Source: Hexactinellida sp. DTS-2022 (lineage: Eukaryota > Porifera > Hexactinellida). From it: 64,000 bases of DNA. The notes below the pieces were generated by a model. That model was not told where the DNA came from and did no database searches. It was given only the letters and a program-made list of their open reading frames with translations. Location: contig JAPNXP010000002.1 in NCBI GenBank assembly GCA_028753945.1, positions 7,006,001-7,070,000 of the forward strand. Direction: 5' to 3'. Within the stretch, counting starts at the first letter, position 1, and each line of letters starts with the position of its first letter. The position numbers and the translations under genes were made by a program. Of the stretch, positions 1 to 12,390 are shown in pieces.

Positions 1-117
1 CTAAATGAAGCTTTTCAAATTGTGAACATTGTACAGAAATACTTTTAACCTAGTTCAGTTGACACATGAGCTTTAGTTCTTTCTCTAGATAGAGATAATT
101 CTTTTGCACTCTTCTAG

Positions 118-754
118 TTTGCGGAAAGTGTGTGTATTCCTAAATACCCATTTTTATGGACAAAATTTGAGGGTGATGTGTTGTTGGAAACTGTTGATCC
201 TGGTTCAGCTGAGTTTGCAAGCGTACAGCAGTCATTCAAACGGAGGCGAATGATTTTAATAACCGTGGAACGCATTCAGAACAAGATTCTCTGGTTTAAT
301 TACCACCAATTATACCAACGATTTCTAGCTCGAAATGAGGAGCCGAATGAAGAGACCTTGTTTTATGTACTGGAGATATGAATCCAGATAAAAATGTCTC
401 CTCTACTGATGGGATCGATTATCGCTATGCAAATTCGGGTCTATGGAGGCGTGCACTCTATTTTTCTTATGATGTGCGACTTAGCAATTCGTACTCATTC
501 TCTTTACCAAGAAGGACCAACCTAAAATGTATTCTACAGGTTAGAGTCATAACATGTAATGTAGTTCATCTGCCTTGTGATCGTTCATTGATTGTCCCCC
601 ATATATCCAGTGTTTAGGTGCAGGTGTATCCACTGCGAGATTCGACAGCCTGTCTGGGAATCACCCATCTGGTTATAAAACGCTTGCCATATACTGGAAT
701 GATCGCGTTTACCCGGAATATTTACTTAAGTATTCGGATTCCTCTAACGTTTAA
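118..754 (+). CDS. PARP catalytic domain, last exons of a gene (one apparent frameshift)
   Basis: The reading frame opens after a splice acceptor (AG at 116-117) and runs to about 370 with the PARP signature VERIQNKILW and a following NEETLF. It continues in another frame from about 369 with TGDMNPDKN, DGIDYRYANSG and the ALYFS strand, then LQVRVIT. A 62-base intron (donor about 556, acceptor 616-617) leads to the last exon, FDSLSGN through VYPEYLLKYS, with stop at 752-754. Order and spacing match the ADP-ribosyltransferase fold of PARP14/15-type proteins, which transfer ADP-ribose from NAD+ to proteins. The 5' exons lie outside the window. The frame break falls exactly at the HGTG NAD-binding motif, where LFH reads LFY, so this is either a pseudogene or a one-base assembly error. 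The family assignment is firm; activity is doubtful. Confidence 0.75.
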
Positions 755-3474
755 TTTACAATTTGTTATTTTCGATGTGTTATTTAATTGGTCATTTTTT
801 GTATGTACTTTGATAAAGGTGCAGAGTTTCGGAATTGTTAATAATTCCTCCTTAGTGCGGACGTTAAGGTCTGCACGTTGCCCTTTATTTATAGATTTTG
901 TAATTGTTGGTTACTTTTCTTTTTTGTCGTCAAATCTTTGATGAATTGATATCAATTCAATTGTCGGTTATAGGATCTGGCCAGCCAGCTTTAGGGGAGG
1001 GGCGTTAGTATGGCTCCGCGTGTTCCTTTCAATTATACTATCACCCAAGGATAGGTGCCGTGGAAGAATATTTACTGATGTTTTAGATCCGGGGGCTCTC
1101 CCTCCCTGGGACCGCTACTGATCAAACAAACATCTGCGTCTTTTGATTTTATGCCTTGCATCTTCTTAGCATATTCGTGGTGCGTTACTGGGGGCATACG
1201 TAACACAATTTAACGAGCATTGCTTTCCAATATTTCTATATACTTACACCACTGGGCTCTTAAACTAGAGCTCAGATACACAGGCCACTATAACAAAGAC
1301 ATATACCGTTAGCTCTTAATATTTAAAAAAAAAATCAAAAATACCAATTTTTTTATTTCTAGACCGATTTTAGTAATTCTTCTTTCTGGATCTATATACT
1401 ACATATATAGAAGTAGTGTTTAATGCAATAAACTGTAAAATGAGTGTATTTTAGGTCATAAATATTTATTTTGGTTTCTGAAATTGATTAGCCTTAAATT
1501 CATATTAAAAAGTAAAATAAGCGAAAAATTTCCTTTTATAGCGTCTCAAAATATAACTGTATTATTTGTAATAGCACATCCATGGTGTATTTAGTGTATC
1601 ACATAAGCGTCTCAAAATCTCAAGCATCTCAAATATCATGCAACAGTACTAAAAGCTTAGTCTTGAAAATTAGAAAAAGGGCACCGATCTAATTTTTGAT
1701 CTAAACCATTATTGCATGTCCCCTTGAGACCTCCAAGGAGCATCTTAAGTAAAAAGTCAAATTTATCTTGGAATGGCTCGATTTAAAAAAAAAACGGAAG
1801 GTTTTCCCACATTTGAGCAACATTTTTGCCCCCAAAGGCCCTCAGTTTGTATTTTAAGGACGAATTCGGACAATCGGAACTGAAACAGGTCTTATTTTAC
1901 TTATTAGAGTGCTATGTTCCAAATCTCAGCGATATAACTTCATAAAGTTCCCCAGAACTAAGCTTTAAAAATTGTGGCAGTCTATATTTAGATTTGGTAG
2001 TTTTCAGGTGGCTGAGACGATTTTCGACACGTTTACAGCGAAGAATATTGTTCCGGGAAGGAATTGAAATCGGCCATCTAGCTGTAATTCAATCACTGAT
2101 AGTGTCTGAAAGTTAGAACTAAGCTCCAGTTCACTTTCGAATTTGGATTTCTCTCTTTCGATGGTCACATGGCACCTCCATATATGGGCATTCGAGATTA
2201 TTTGGAAGGTATCCATTTGGTTTTGAGTGATTTTTGATTTTGCAATGATTTCGAGATGATATATCAATTTGATTAGTAATTTAGAGCTAAGCTCTAGAGC
2301 CTCTCGTTTAGAAGTTTCAAATTTGAATGTGTCATCAAAATTGGTCACATTCACACTACCATATAGGGCAATATCGAAAACTGTGCGTCCTAGGCTCACA
2401 AAATGTATTAGTCACATATGCGAAACCATGTGTTTTGATCATTTTTCACTAGTCAAACTTGAATTTATCTCTTTTCCTCTCTGAGTTACAAATTAGTTAA
2501 GAATCCGTATCCTGAAGACCGTCGAAGGGCTATAACTTTTGCAATTTCCACTTTTATCTAAAGATTTGTGTTGAGCTGTGCAAAAATTTTGTCAGACTAT
2601 CATATGTCTGAATATTGAAACGTTGTAAATAAAATAAATAGTTATTTTAACGTGGGCAACACCTTTGGAGTTATAAAACCGCGTTTTAATATTAGAAGCT
2701 GCTCTACTAAAACAGTCATAACTCTGGATATAATGATCGGATCGATGAAAACCCAAGTCCCCTCGATAGATACCATCCTTCCGCACTGAATAAGAAAATT
2801 TGATAATATATCTCCTTAATGGATATATATGTTGTATAAGGTTTATTTTCCATTTCGTTTGCTTAAAGAATATTAACCCATGTCAATAGATAGAACTTAA
2901 TCTGAACCTTGAATATACATAATGTTGATTGCCATTTTGGAAGGATCTCGTTTTCGTGGGATTAAATTTTACATTTATTTAGGGTTTCCAGCATTATTCA
3001 AACAAACAACATTTCTGATGATAGATTTCACAGCAGAAACCATCTCTGCGATCCAATTTTATCTATGAAGACATATGATGCAGAAGAAATTAGACAGATC
3101 AATTCCCAATCTTGCGAACAGCTGTTCTCAGTTCTCAGACGTATATCCACACAAATCGCTTACATGAGATTTATTAATATATTTTCAATTCAAGATATTT
3201 TTTAGCTTGTGGAACATAAATAAAAAGTAAATAATTATAACTGTTTTTTAATTAACAATTGGTTCTGGTGATAGTATATTACATTGCTCCAATAAGGTAC
3301 AGAATACAATACACTATTTGTAAAGCTATATAGCTACCTTATATATAATATTTAAGCTCGAACAAATTAACTTAATGGAAATCAATTCGATTTAGAGCAA
3401 CTCGGGTTAATTTCATAAAATACGGTATACCTAGGTATAATCTAGTTTTCTAACTAATACTATTATATAATATA
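755..3474. other. No gene recognised
   Basis: AT-rich sequence without a convincing reading frame. An AATAAA at 1427-1432 could serve the upstream PARP gene, though it is distant. The overlapping open frames near 2.0-2.5 kb show no protein signature. Confidence 0.5.
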
Positions 3475-3734
3475 CCGTATTTCCCCGAATAAGCGCCGGG
3501 GGCTTGAATAAGCGCCGGAACAATAAAAATGGCATTGGTATGATAAAGTTTATATGCATTAGTTGATCACTATAATGTAATTCCATTGATTTTGGCAACT
3601 TCAGTAGATATACTGTTTGTATAAACCATTAGAACTCACCTAAATATTATCTTCTGGATTTTTCATAAAGATTTCAGGATAAATTTGGACCACGAAAATA
3701 ATATGCGCCGGAGCGCTTATTCCTTGAAATTGGG
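3475..3734. mobile_element. MITE with TA target site, 'CCGTATTTCCCCGAATAAGCG' family
   Basis: The left end reads CCGTATTTCCCCGAATAAG followed by GCGCC. The right end is its diverged inverse (GGAGCGCTTATTCC then TTGAAATTGGG). TA flanks both ends. Related ends occur at 23768-24027, 54960-55160 and, more distantly, 62149-62388. A TA target and short terminal inverted repeats (TIRs) fit a non-autonomous Tc1/mariner-pogo type element. It has no coding capacity. Confidence 0.6.
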
Positions 3735-3929
3735 TATATCTTATATTCTAAAGAAGCTATGATCTAATAAGACAAGATCTATACGAAAGGTTGCCACTAA
3801 TAGACTCATTTGGTAAACAATCGCAACAAATATGGTATTCAAAAAGTGCATTTTCACACTGGACTGCACTTGTAGATTTATTTTCACCTGAGGTGTCAAA
3901 TGCAAATTTAGGTAGTTAGCAGTCGCATA

Positions 3930-4560
3930 TTAATTCAATTGTAAACACATGGGGATGCGGGAGTTCCCGATACGCAGTCCCCGTGTTCTGGCAGGAAAAG
4001 GAGATGCGCGCTCATTTTGAATGCATCTGAATACAATGCTTCTCATTTCGTCTTCATTCCATGCTTGCGATACTGAATCAATTCCTGCAGCAATACAAGT
4101 TGCTGTATCCAATGCAAACTGTCCCCACTCAAACATTCCATTCTGCCTTTGAATTCGAAGAACAACTACATCTATCTGGATTGAAAAAGTTCCATAAAGT
4201 AGTGCCAGCTGGATATCGAATTCCTTCTTGGTTTTGTTATTGTATAACGAATCGAAAAACTAAACTTGTCTATTTTTGATGTCATAGGACGAACATAGCC
4301 AATGATAGTTCCCATTGTAATAGATTTGGATGCTTAGCTGTTCATCCATCATGTTTCTAAATCTCCTTTTCTAAAACAATTTTACTGAAAAAAGTACATT
4401 TCATCATAACAGAAGTATTTTCAAATTAAATTATAAGTCCAATATTAATTACCTGAGACAATATTGTGTCTTGTATCCTAGCCACGTTTGGATAGCTCTT
4501 CTTAAGGCTCGAGTAAAACCTTCACTAATAAAGTCCCCTTCAAATCCAAACTTATATCGG
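3930..4560 (-). pseudogene. Decayed Ulp1-like (C48) cysteine protease fragment
   Basis: Reading the minus strand, one block (4560 to 4453) encodes FGFEGDFISEGFTRALRRA and ends at a GTAATT donor. After an acceptor near 4385, the next block carries IYYNGNYHWLCSSYD, FDSLYNN, then LRIQRQNGMFEWGQFALDTA and NEDEMRS with FRCIQNE. This order resembles the Ulp1-like proteases carried by many invertebrate mobile elements: a His in NHW, an Asp in YDSL, then Q-x-G-x-DCG-x-FA. Here the DCG cysteine position reads EWG, so the nucleophile is gone. An in-frame TAG lies between the His and Asp blocks, and the first block does not join cleanly in frame. It is best read as a dead transposon-borne or transposon-derived protease. 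The host element type is unknown. Confidence 0.5.
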
Positions 4561-4574
4561 TTTTAGCATTATCT

Positions 4575-4695
4575 ATGTGAAAACAAATCCGCGATAAAAA
4601 TTGAATTCGAATTATATTCGCTCGAGTGATTGAATTTAGTTCCATATTACGTAATATTAAATTCCTATACCTGACTAAAAATATTCGCGCCGATG
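4575..4695. repeat. Left arm of a ~120-base inverted repeat (partner 6075-6195)
   Basis: The block containing ATTCGCTCGAGTGATTGA, TTCCATATTACGTAATATT and AAATTCCTATACCTGAC recurs inverted at 6075-6195 with roughly 85 percent identity by eye. The right arm lies inside the TTAA element at 5167-6538 and the left arm lies outside it, so the pair may be two copies of one older repeat. Confidence 0.55.
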
Positions 4696-5166
4696 TAAGT
4701 GAAAAACCAAAAAAGTTTTAGCGTTGATTATGCCTTGTATATTCAATACATATAGTTAGCTAAAATCGTATGGAAGCTTTTGTCATTTTATTAGCTTACT
4801 AAGATTTTATAGTGATTCAAATTAAAAACAAGTTATTTTGGTGATGATTATTGCATTTGTCCGATTCAAAGAATTACAAGAATTTGTAAATGTATCAGAA
4901 ACGTTAAATTCTAATACAAGTTAGGTAGCACTATAACTACAATAATAATCTGCAAAGAAATCTTCAAAATCATTAAAGAATTTTTCCCTCCATCCGCGCG
5001 AGTTGCCCTGGGTTGGTACTTTCTTCAAGAATATCTGTTTATTTATAATATAATATAGTTTTCCTATATATATACACTTCATTCAGTAGGAATCTTATAT
5101 AATGGTTATATAACAATGTTAACTAAGTATTATGCAATGGTTTAATCTTAAGTTATGTAGTGTTAA

Positions 5167-6538
5167 GGTTAAATTACGGCAGATTCACCCAAAAAAACAC
5201 ATGAATTTAGTTTTGAAGGTGGGAGTTTGAATTTCACATATATGATGGAAGACATTATAGCTATATCGAAACTGAAAACGAAATCTAATTATCTTCTATA
5301 AATTCGAAATTATTGGGCTTGCAGTATTATGCTAATACAAAAGTCCCATAGGGGGATTTTTTCAGACTCCACCTGATAAGTGTGTGGTTTGCAAGATCAT
5401 AATTTGCTAAAGACCTGTACTGTGTGATCTATCAGATAGATCATCGTTATGGGCGGTTGGTGGGCGGTTTAGAATTTTGATAAGATCTAAATAAAAAATA
5501 TTGCGACCTTTTGAAATCAAAAAATGAATAAAAAGGTCATCTTTTTATGCCAAATTTGATTAAGGCTCAACTTTCACAGCCCAGAAAAAAGTCCAAAGTA
5601 GACAACTTTAATGTTTAGTGCATATTTAGTAAGCTTTATATCTGTAGAGTATTCACTGAAAGTTTAATTCAGAAATTCCAAAAACTTTGGGAAATATCAA
5701 CAACTGAAATATGTTCTTCTCCATTATAATCTAAAGATTTTAAAAATACTGTTTTTATCAAAGTGATCACACATGCGCCAGCCTAGAAAAAATTCCCAAT
5801 GAGTATTACATGTTTTCTGGATTTAGCATTATTCTCTGTATACTTGTACATAAGAGAAAGCTCTAAACAACGTTTCAAAACATTAATAGAATTGTTGTAA
5901 GAATTCGAATCAAAAAAATGCAAAATAACCATGAGTCATTGACTAGGTTTCACTTTCAAGAGTAATAATTCATAGAATATGCATAAACTTGAGAGTATTA
6001 GAGGTATGTCTTATACACTAGTATATCTATTGAATAAATAATGCTGGATCAGCGCTTAATATTCTGTAGTTTAATTGTTACAACTGCGCACATATTTTTG
6101 TCAAGTATAGGAATTTAATATTACGCAATATGGAACTATAATCAATCACTCGAGCGAATATTATTCGATATCAATTCCGATGGCGGATTTGTTATCAGTA
6201 TAGTGTAGGCTTTAAATGATTGATAAAAAACATTCCAAGTCATAATTCAAAAATGTAAACCGTCTACCAACTCCTTACGCTTATAATCTTTAAATATTGA
6301 TTCTGATAACAAACATTGATGGCCGCATTGCCAAATTACCGCATAATATCTACCACCACTTTTGGAAATCGCCCTATGGGAGATTTGTATTAGCCAAATT
6401 TTGAAACCGACAAAAAATAAAAAGTATAATAGATAGGGACATTTTCTTTTTGGTTTATTGATTTGTATCGGATAGGTATATATTTCTCACCATTACAGAT
6501 TAATACAAGAACTTTCATTCACATGGGGTAATTTAACC
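5167..6538. mobile_element. TTAA-flanked non-autonomous DNA element (1.37 kb)
   Basis: The ends read GGTTAAATTACGGC and, inverted, GGTTAAATTACCCC. Each is bordered by TTAA (5163-5166 and 6539-6542). A TTAA target duplication is typical of piggyBac-type transposition. No transposase frame is visible. A shorter, diverged relative starts at 13617 and lacks about 660 internal bases present here (roughly 5566-6228). Confidence 0.65.
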
Positions 6539-6542
6539 TTAA

Positions 6543-7740
6543 GCAATAAAAATTAGATAATTCCGCTATAATTTGTGACGAAATCCCCACCAAATTTTAT
6601 ATTACGTCAGTGGCGCAAAGTGGCGCAAGTTGGTATATTTCCTAAAGTATTTGGAATTTCTGGATGAAAATTGCTGTGAATATACTCCATCTATAGAGCA
6701 TGCGGAATATGCAAAAATATACATTTAATCAATTTTCTGGGCCTCCGTCCTGAAGGTCTGGGTCGAGCCTTGAGAATATTCTATAAGAAAAAATATATTA
6801 GTATATTACCAATTTACCATCAATCAATAAATCTGATATATAGTATCAACTCCCATAACATGGAAGGCCAAGGGATCTTCTTAATTATTTCGATAGGCGG
6901 ATTTAAACTAATTGCTTTAAAGGTCAAGGGGATTTAAAAAAACTTCGATATAAGCAGGTATTTAATATAACCGAGTTTGTTATATAAACTATTTCAAGCA
7001 ATATGAGCCAAACTAATTTAAATAATTTTGGTTTATACTTTCTACTATTGAACCAATTTCGCTTCAAATCTTGTTAAATACTGGTTGCAAGTAGACACAA
7101 TGAAGATGCACAACATCTTCTTTTGGAGGCACTTCTATTTTTGTGGTTGTATAATAGTGCCTCCATTAGAAAATGATGCCTACACAGCTGTAATTTAAGA
7201 GTTTTTCAAATGGTCAAAAAGATTGGGGATTTAGTATAACATATTTTGAGATTTGTTACAAACAAATTTTGAATGGTGTCAACATGTGTTCCAAAAATTG
7301 AAATTCAAAATTTGGGCCACGAGATATACATTAGTAAGCGACTAGACAGTTATCGAGAAATTTTCCTTCCTGTGACACTTACAATCTAGGCTGTAGAGCC
7401 GTCACGGAAAACAAAAACAATAATAACCACCCTGGGCCGTGAGATTAGAACTGGCCCACTACGTAGTAGTCGCCATAGAAAATTGAATACTTACACAATA
7501 TGTATTGATAACAACATCCGATAGCATTCTCATGTAGTTTGAGAGTTCTGTTATGCATTTTTTCTTGTTTGTGAAGTTAAGTTAAAGGTTTATATCCATT
7601 CTTGGGCTGTGAGATTACATGTGAATCTCCCATTAATATAATTGGGGAGTTTAGAGGTCGTTGAGGTGTATCAAGTAATCCTCCAAAAAAAGAACTATTC
7701 GAATAAGAACTACTTTCATCCAGGTTGGTTTTCGTAGGCA
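6543..7740. other. No gene recognised
   Basis: AT-rich DNA without a supported reading frame, terminal repeat or RNA gene. Confidence 0.5.
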
Positions 7741-7850
7741 GCAGAGTGGACCATGGGTCGATGGATCATGGGTCATGGGTCAGATGGGTCACCTAAATCG
7801 ATGGGTCAGATGGGTCATGGGTCACGCCTCTGTGACCCATGACCCATGAC
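7741..7850. repeat. GGGTCA-rich short repeats
   Basis: Variants of ATGGGTCA and ATGGGTCAGATGGGTCATGG repeat here, ending in an inverted stretch (GTGACCCATGACCCATGACC). A second cluster of the same words lies at about 9505-9600. Together they bracket the hAT and fold-back elements between them. Confidence 0.6.
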
Positions 7851-8701
7851 CAGGGCCGGATTTACCATTAGGCTAAGTAGGCTATAGCCTTCCGGCCACT
7901 ATAGCACCAATGTACAGGACACTACAGGACCAATGGGCCACTACAGGACCACTACCGACTAGAGGTGAGCTTCGTGTTGAAATTTGTCTGTTACACTAAC
8001 ACGAACACGAAACATATGACACGAACACGACACGAACACGAAATTCGCTACACAAACAGAACACGATACGAACACGAAACACGAAACACGAAACACGAAC
8101 ACGAAACACGAGACATGAAACACGAAACACGAATATCAATAAAAAACTCGAAACTCGGACACCGAATACATAGTTTTGACAAATCAAATTAATATATATA
8201 AATTAAGAAATCATAACATTCATAATTATTTTTAATGTAAATAAGTCGAAGCGTGGACCACGGTCTAAGTTATGAACGCAATATAGAAGAATTGTCTCAA
8301 ATACTAGTGACAATATTAGAAAGCAATTGTGGTTGAACAACAATTTAACGGGAACACAAAAGTGAAATAGGAATACAATACAATAACTTGAATACCACAA
8401 GTATTGTATAATTTTAATAACAAAACCTCGATGAATTTTAACCCAACACCACACGAAGACGATCAAGATACATGAACTTTGAACACGAAAACGACACGAA
8501 CACGAAAGTTTTGGCACAACACGACACGAACACGAAAACTTTGGTCTAACACGACACGAACATGAATTCGTGTCGTGTCGTGTTCGTGTTCGTGTCGTGT
8601 TCGTGTCTTGTCGCTCGGCTCTACTACCGACCAATGTCGATCATGTTCGGGCCACTTGTGTTGTTCAGCCTTCAGGCCACTCAAGGGTAATTCCTGCCCT
8701 G
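7851..8701. mobile_element. hAT-type MITE (851 bases) with perfect 8-base TSD
   Basis: The left end is CAGGGCCGGATTTACC and the right end GGTAATTCCTGCCCTG. Both are flanked by the same 8 bases, CCCATGAC (7843-7850 and 8702-8709). CAGGG termini plus an 8-base duplication are diagnostic of hAT. The interior holds two blocks of an ACACGAA-like microsatellite (about 7990-8140 and 8480-8610) in opposite orientations. It has no coding capacity. Confidence 0.8.
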
Positions 8702-8765
8702 CCCATGACCCATTTGGAATTTCGACGTTCGCCCAGTTATAATATGAATCAAATTGGGCCAAACA

Positions 8766-9340
8766 GATTAGGTTGTTTTTGGATAGTAACCCATAAAGTA
8801 AACTAGCATTAAAAATTTCAGCTGTATCTGACTCATACCTTTGACGTTGCACCCTTTTTAGAGCTTAGGAATGTGTGCATCATCATCAAAAGGTCAGTTT
8901 TAAAATGGACGATCATAACTTTTGGTCTAGATTTCACAGATTTGGTTCAATATGCTTGAAATTTGGTTCAATATGCTTGATTACAGCACTTTGAAGTCGG
9001 ATTTCAACTGACAAACGTCACTTTTTCGTAGTTTTGGGGTCGAAGTTTGACTTCAAAGTGCTGTAACTCTGAAAGTTTAGAGCCAAAATATTAAATATTC
9101 GTGTTTCTATAAAGGTACATATGTATTCATTCATTTACACTTGGTTTCAAACATGTTGAACCAAATTTGTGAAATCTAGACCAAAAGTTATGATCGTCCA
9201 TTTTAAAACTGACCTTTTGATGATGATACAGACATTCCTAAGCTCTAAAAAGGGTGCAACGTCAAAAGTATGAGTCAGATTCAGCTGAAATTTTTAATGC
9301 TAGTTTACTTTATGGGTTACTATCCAAAAACAACCTAATC
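8766..9340. repeat. Fold-back element with ~200-base arms
   Basis: The sequence from GATTAGGTTGTTTTTGG to about 8965 is repeated inverted at about 9150-9340, ending CCAAAAACAACCTAATC. The arms are nearly identical, including the segment GGTCAGTTTTAAAATGG. An inner inverted pair built on ACTTTGAAGTC extends the hairpin towards its centre. It encodes nothing and would form a very long stem. Confidence 0.75.
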
Positions 9341-9600
9341 TCAAATGTCATTCTTGAGTATAGTTTGGCCTAACCCAGAAACATTACAGGGTATTTCTTT
9401 ATTATTAGAAGTCTACCAGAAATAATTGATTGACAAGCACCTTACATTTATAATATGTCGGATTGTGTTACATAATGTTTAGATATTAAAAATTAGATAT
9501 TTAAAAAGGTCAATGGGTATACGATGGGTCAAAGCGTTACTTGATGGGTCAATGGGTAACTCGATGGGTCAGATGGGTCATGGGTCACCAATGTTGACCC

Positions 9601-10398
9601 ACAAAGTTTTTCAGAACACTCCAATTTTTATATCAGCATGACTGGAAGCAAATAAAAAGTCATCAAAAAAATTTCTTGAGGATTCTGATGTATATTCTTG
9701 TCAGGATAGATCAAAACGTCGTAATCCAACACCTTCAGGGCCAGCAGGGGGCAGAAAATGGACCATCAGCTATAAGTCCGTCAAATTCAATCGTATTGCT
9801 TAGCAAATTTGGATTTAGACCTGTTAGAATGATTCTAAACAGTTGAGAAAAGAAAATTCATATTTATGCAAATATTAATTTCATTGACCATATTTGGTCA
9901 TATGGATGCGCCACTTTTGATGACGGAGCAATTAATTATCTCACGAATGAGTAGTCGTTGCGACTTGCTCTAACCATGTAACGATGTCAATTAATAAATA
10001 CAAATTCACTGGGCCACAAATTGGGACTACATATCATGTAGTTTACATTCTATTATTTTGTTTACCATATATGGATGCGTAATGTGGCACAATTTGATGA
10101 CTGAGCAAAAATAAAATCTTCATTAGAGCTTAGTTTTAACTTCCGGACACTAACAGCGACAGATTTTTGACTTCTTTACCAGGATTATGATTATAAAACA
10201 AAGATATTTAGACCCGTTATAAATGACCGGTGCCACGTGGTTTAGTGTCCTTTTGTCCGAATTTCAGACGGATTTTGGGACGTTTTGTACTTTCCTGGCA
10301 AGAATATTCATTAAAATTTTCTAGTATTTTTTTTGTTGACTTTTTATGAGCTTCCATTCATGCTGATATACAAATTTGAGTGTTCTGATTTACTTTGT
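9601..10398. repeat. Fold-back element with ~120-base diverged arms
   Basis: The left arm (about 9601-9720: ACAAAG, TCAGAACACTC, ATATCAGCATGA, AAAAAGTCA, GTCAGGA) reappears inverted at about 10271-10398. The arms differ by several indels, so this copy is older than the neighbouring fold-back at 8766-9340. No coding frame is seen between them. Confidence 0.6.
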
Positions 10399-10446
10399 AG
10401 AGACGTTCTATAGAAACTGGCCATATTTAACTTCCTGTCTCCATAA

Positions 10447-12386
10447 GGATTCTGCATGCGAAACTTGTATTAGCGGTGTGGATGGTTTAATACTCTTTGA
10501 AGTTATTCAATTGTAATTCTCCAATCACCTCTGTAATTGCATCACTAAGCTTAAAATGTTCAGAGCATATCTAAGTTGTCTCTATTTTTGGAATACAATT
10601 AAATTCTTTAGGATAAGGCTTCCTATAGGTGTAATACTGTTTTTTTAGTTTTCGAAACATTAAATCAAATAAAGTATAGTCGATATAGCTCCAATAATTT
10701 CAGTGATTAATCAGTACTATTATAACTACATTTTCTGACCACTTCAGATCCCTAACCAAAGTTTAACCAAAGATTAACTGCCCAATCCTAAAGTTCGTAA
10801 AAAAGGTTTCAAAAAGTGATATTTTTGCCCTTGATTGGGATCCACTGACACACTAAATGTTAGTTTACTTCAATGTGGTCGCAAAATGATTTTTATACTT
10901 TTAAGAAATATATCTGAAATTTAGAAAGCAATCCCTTATGAACTTTACTACATTTAAGGTTTAGGTATACTCTACTATTTTGGAATATTTAGATAAAATC
11001 CAAATCATTGTCTATTTCTCTTTTATTGCATTTTGGGATTGTATTGATACCAATGAGTTCTCTCAAGAGATTTCTGAGAAAGATTCCGATTATTTTTCCA
11101 GTTTGACACACTTTGGTCACCTCAATTTAGGATTAATTGCTGTAAATTTTTTTTTCAAAAGCCGCTATCTCAAAACTAACATTTTCAGAATTGCGGAAAA
11201 GTCATTTTGTCAATTTTGGTCGTAGAATCAAAAACTCAACGGTTTCGGAGAGATCTCGTAGAGATACAACTTTTCAGTGCTGCGATTTACCCTAATATGA
11301 ATAGTTCATCTGTTTTTTGGATTTTGGATAAGGAAAATCTTCAATTGAAAATCGACATCACATAAAAGTATTTGAAATCCAGAAAAATGTAGATATTCAC
11401 AATTCCTGTACTCAAAAGTTATATTACATCCAGCTAAACACATTTTATCAATAATATTCTTGGTATTGTTTATCTTTTCTCATTGATCTATTCCGCAAAA
11501 ATGGTAAAATTTAAAAAAAGATTTTTCCTCTATTAGTTTATTTGCCAATATTATTGTATTTTTGGCATCCTGAGGATGAAGTAAATCCGCTGTAAAAAAA
11601 TTAATTCATTCGGGTGAATAGTTATGGTAGAAGTACTCTAGAGGATACCTGAACCTTAATGTTTTATTGGTCATAAAAACATGATTTGAGTAAATGAATG
11701 TTGAAGTTTTTAGATGCTGACATGCATATGTGCAACCAATTTGTTTGTATTACACCCGGATTTAGTATCATTATACTAGTTGACTTTCACACGAATTACT
11801 ACAAATGTTTTGAAACCATCATAGTAAACAAATTACTTGATTTATAAAGGAATTCTCTTCATTTATACAAGTGCGCTTTCTTTTGGGACACCCGATGGAA
11901 AGGGAATTTGATGAAATTTGCAGTGAGAATTGATCGAAATTCAACAGAAAGTTCATCCTAGCAATGTTTTCAACTACTATGTACATGCATCATGTATAAG
12001 TATAGAATCTTTCAATTGAATTTGCTGTATGTCCAAAAATAATAAAAAAGATTGTCACTACAGGGATTCGAACCCATAATCTCGAGCACACATTCTCCAT
12101 ATGCTTTCCACCGTGCCCTTGATACATATTAGTAATATATAATCTGATATTGGTGTCAAAATGTAATGTAAATAACCATCAAGGTACTTAAATGTGAGAA
12201 ATGTTCACATAAACACCGATGTGATCAAAAATGACGTTACTAATAATGCATTTATGACCTAAACAGTATAGATTTTGGAATATTTGTAATTCCAACAGAA
12301 TTCCAGGGTATTTTGCATGTTATTTCACAATAATCTCCACTTATATTTTTAAAGTTAAATACCGCAAAATATGGCGGAAAGCATCC
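10447..12386. mobile_element. Old TTAA-target element related to the one at 42159
   Basis: The right end reads inverted GGATGCTTTCCGCC next to TTAA (12387-12390). The left end starts GGATTCTGCATGCG after a mutated ATAA. The first several hundred bases match the inverse of 42159-43415, sharing GTATTAGCGGT, GTAATTCTCCAATC, CTGTAATTGCAT and AAGCTTAAAATGT. The copies are diverged and differ in length. No transposase frame survives. Confidence 0.55.
12055..12121 (-). tRNA. Degenerate tRNA-like / SINE promoter sequence
   Basis: On the minus strand a good B-box/T-loop (GGGTTCGAATCCC) follows an A-box-like GGTGGAAAGCATATGG. A run of six T lies just downstream and could end Pol III transcription. The acceptor ends do not pair and the T-stem has only three clean pairs. 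It is therefore probably a tRNA-derived repeat or pseudo-tRNA, not a functional tRNA. No anticodon is assigned. Confidence 0.35.
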
Positions 12387-12390
12387 TTAA

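Noticed and set aside
2004..2484. Overlapping open frames of about 131 and 71 codons on opposite strands
   Set aside because: No recognisable motif, low-complexity composition, and no splice or regulatory support.
7965..8634. Open frames rich in Thr/Arg/His or Val/Ser/Cys
   Set aside because: They are translations of the ACACGAA microsatellite on both strands.
12055..12121. Functional tRNA gene
   Set aside because: Good B box but the acceptor stem does not pair and the T-stem is incomplete; kept only as a tRNA-like repeat.
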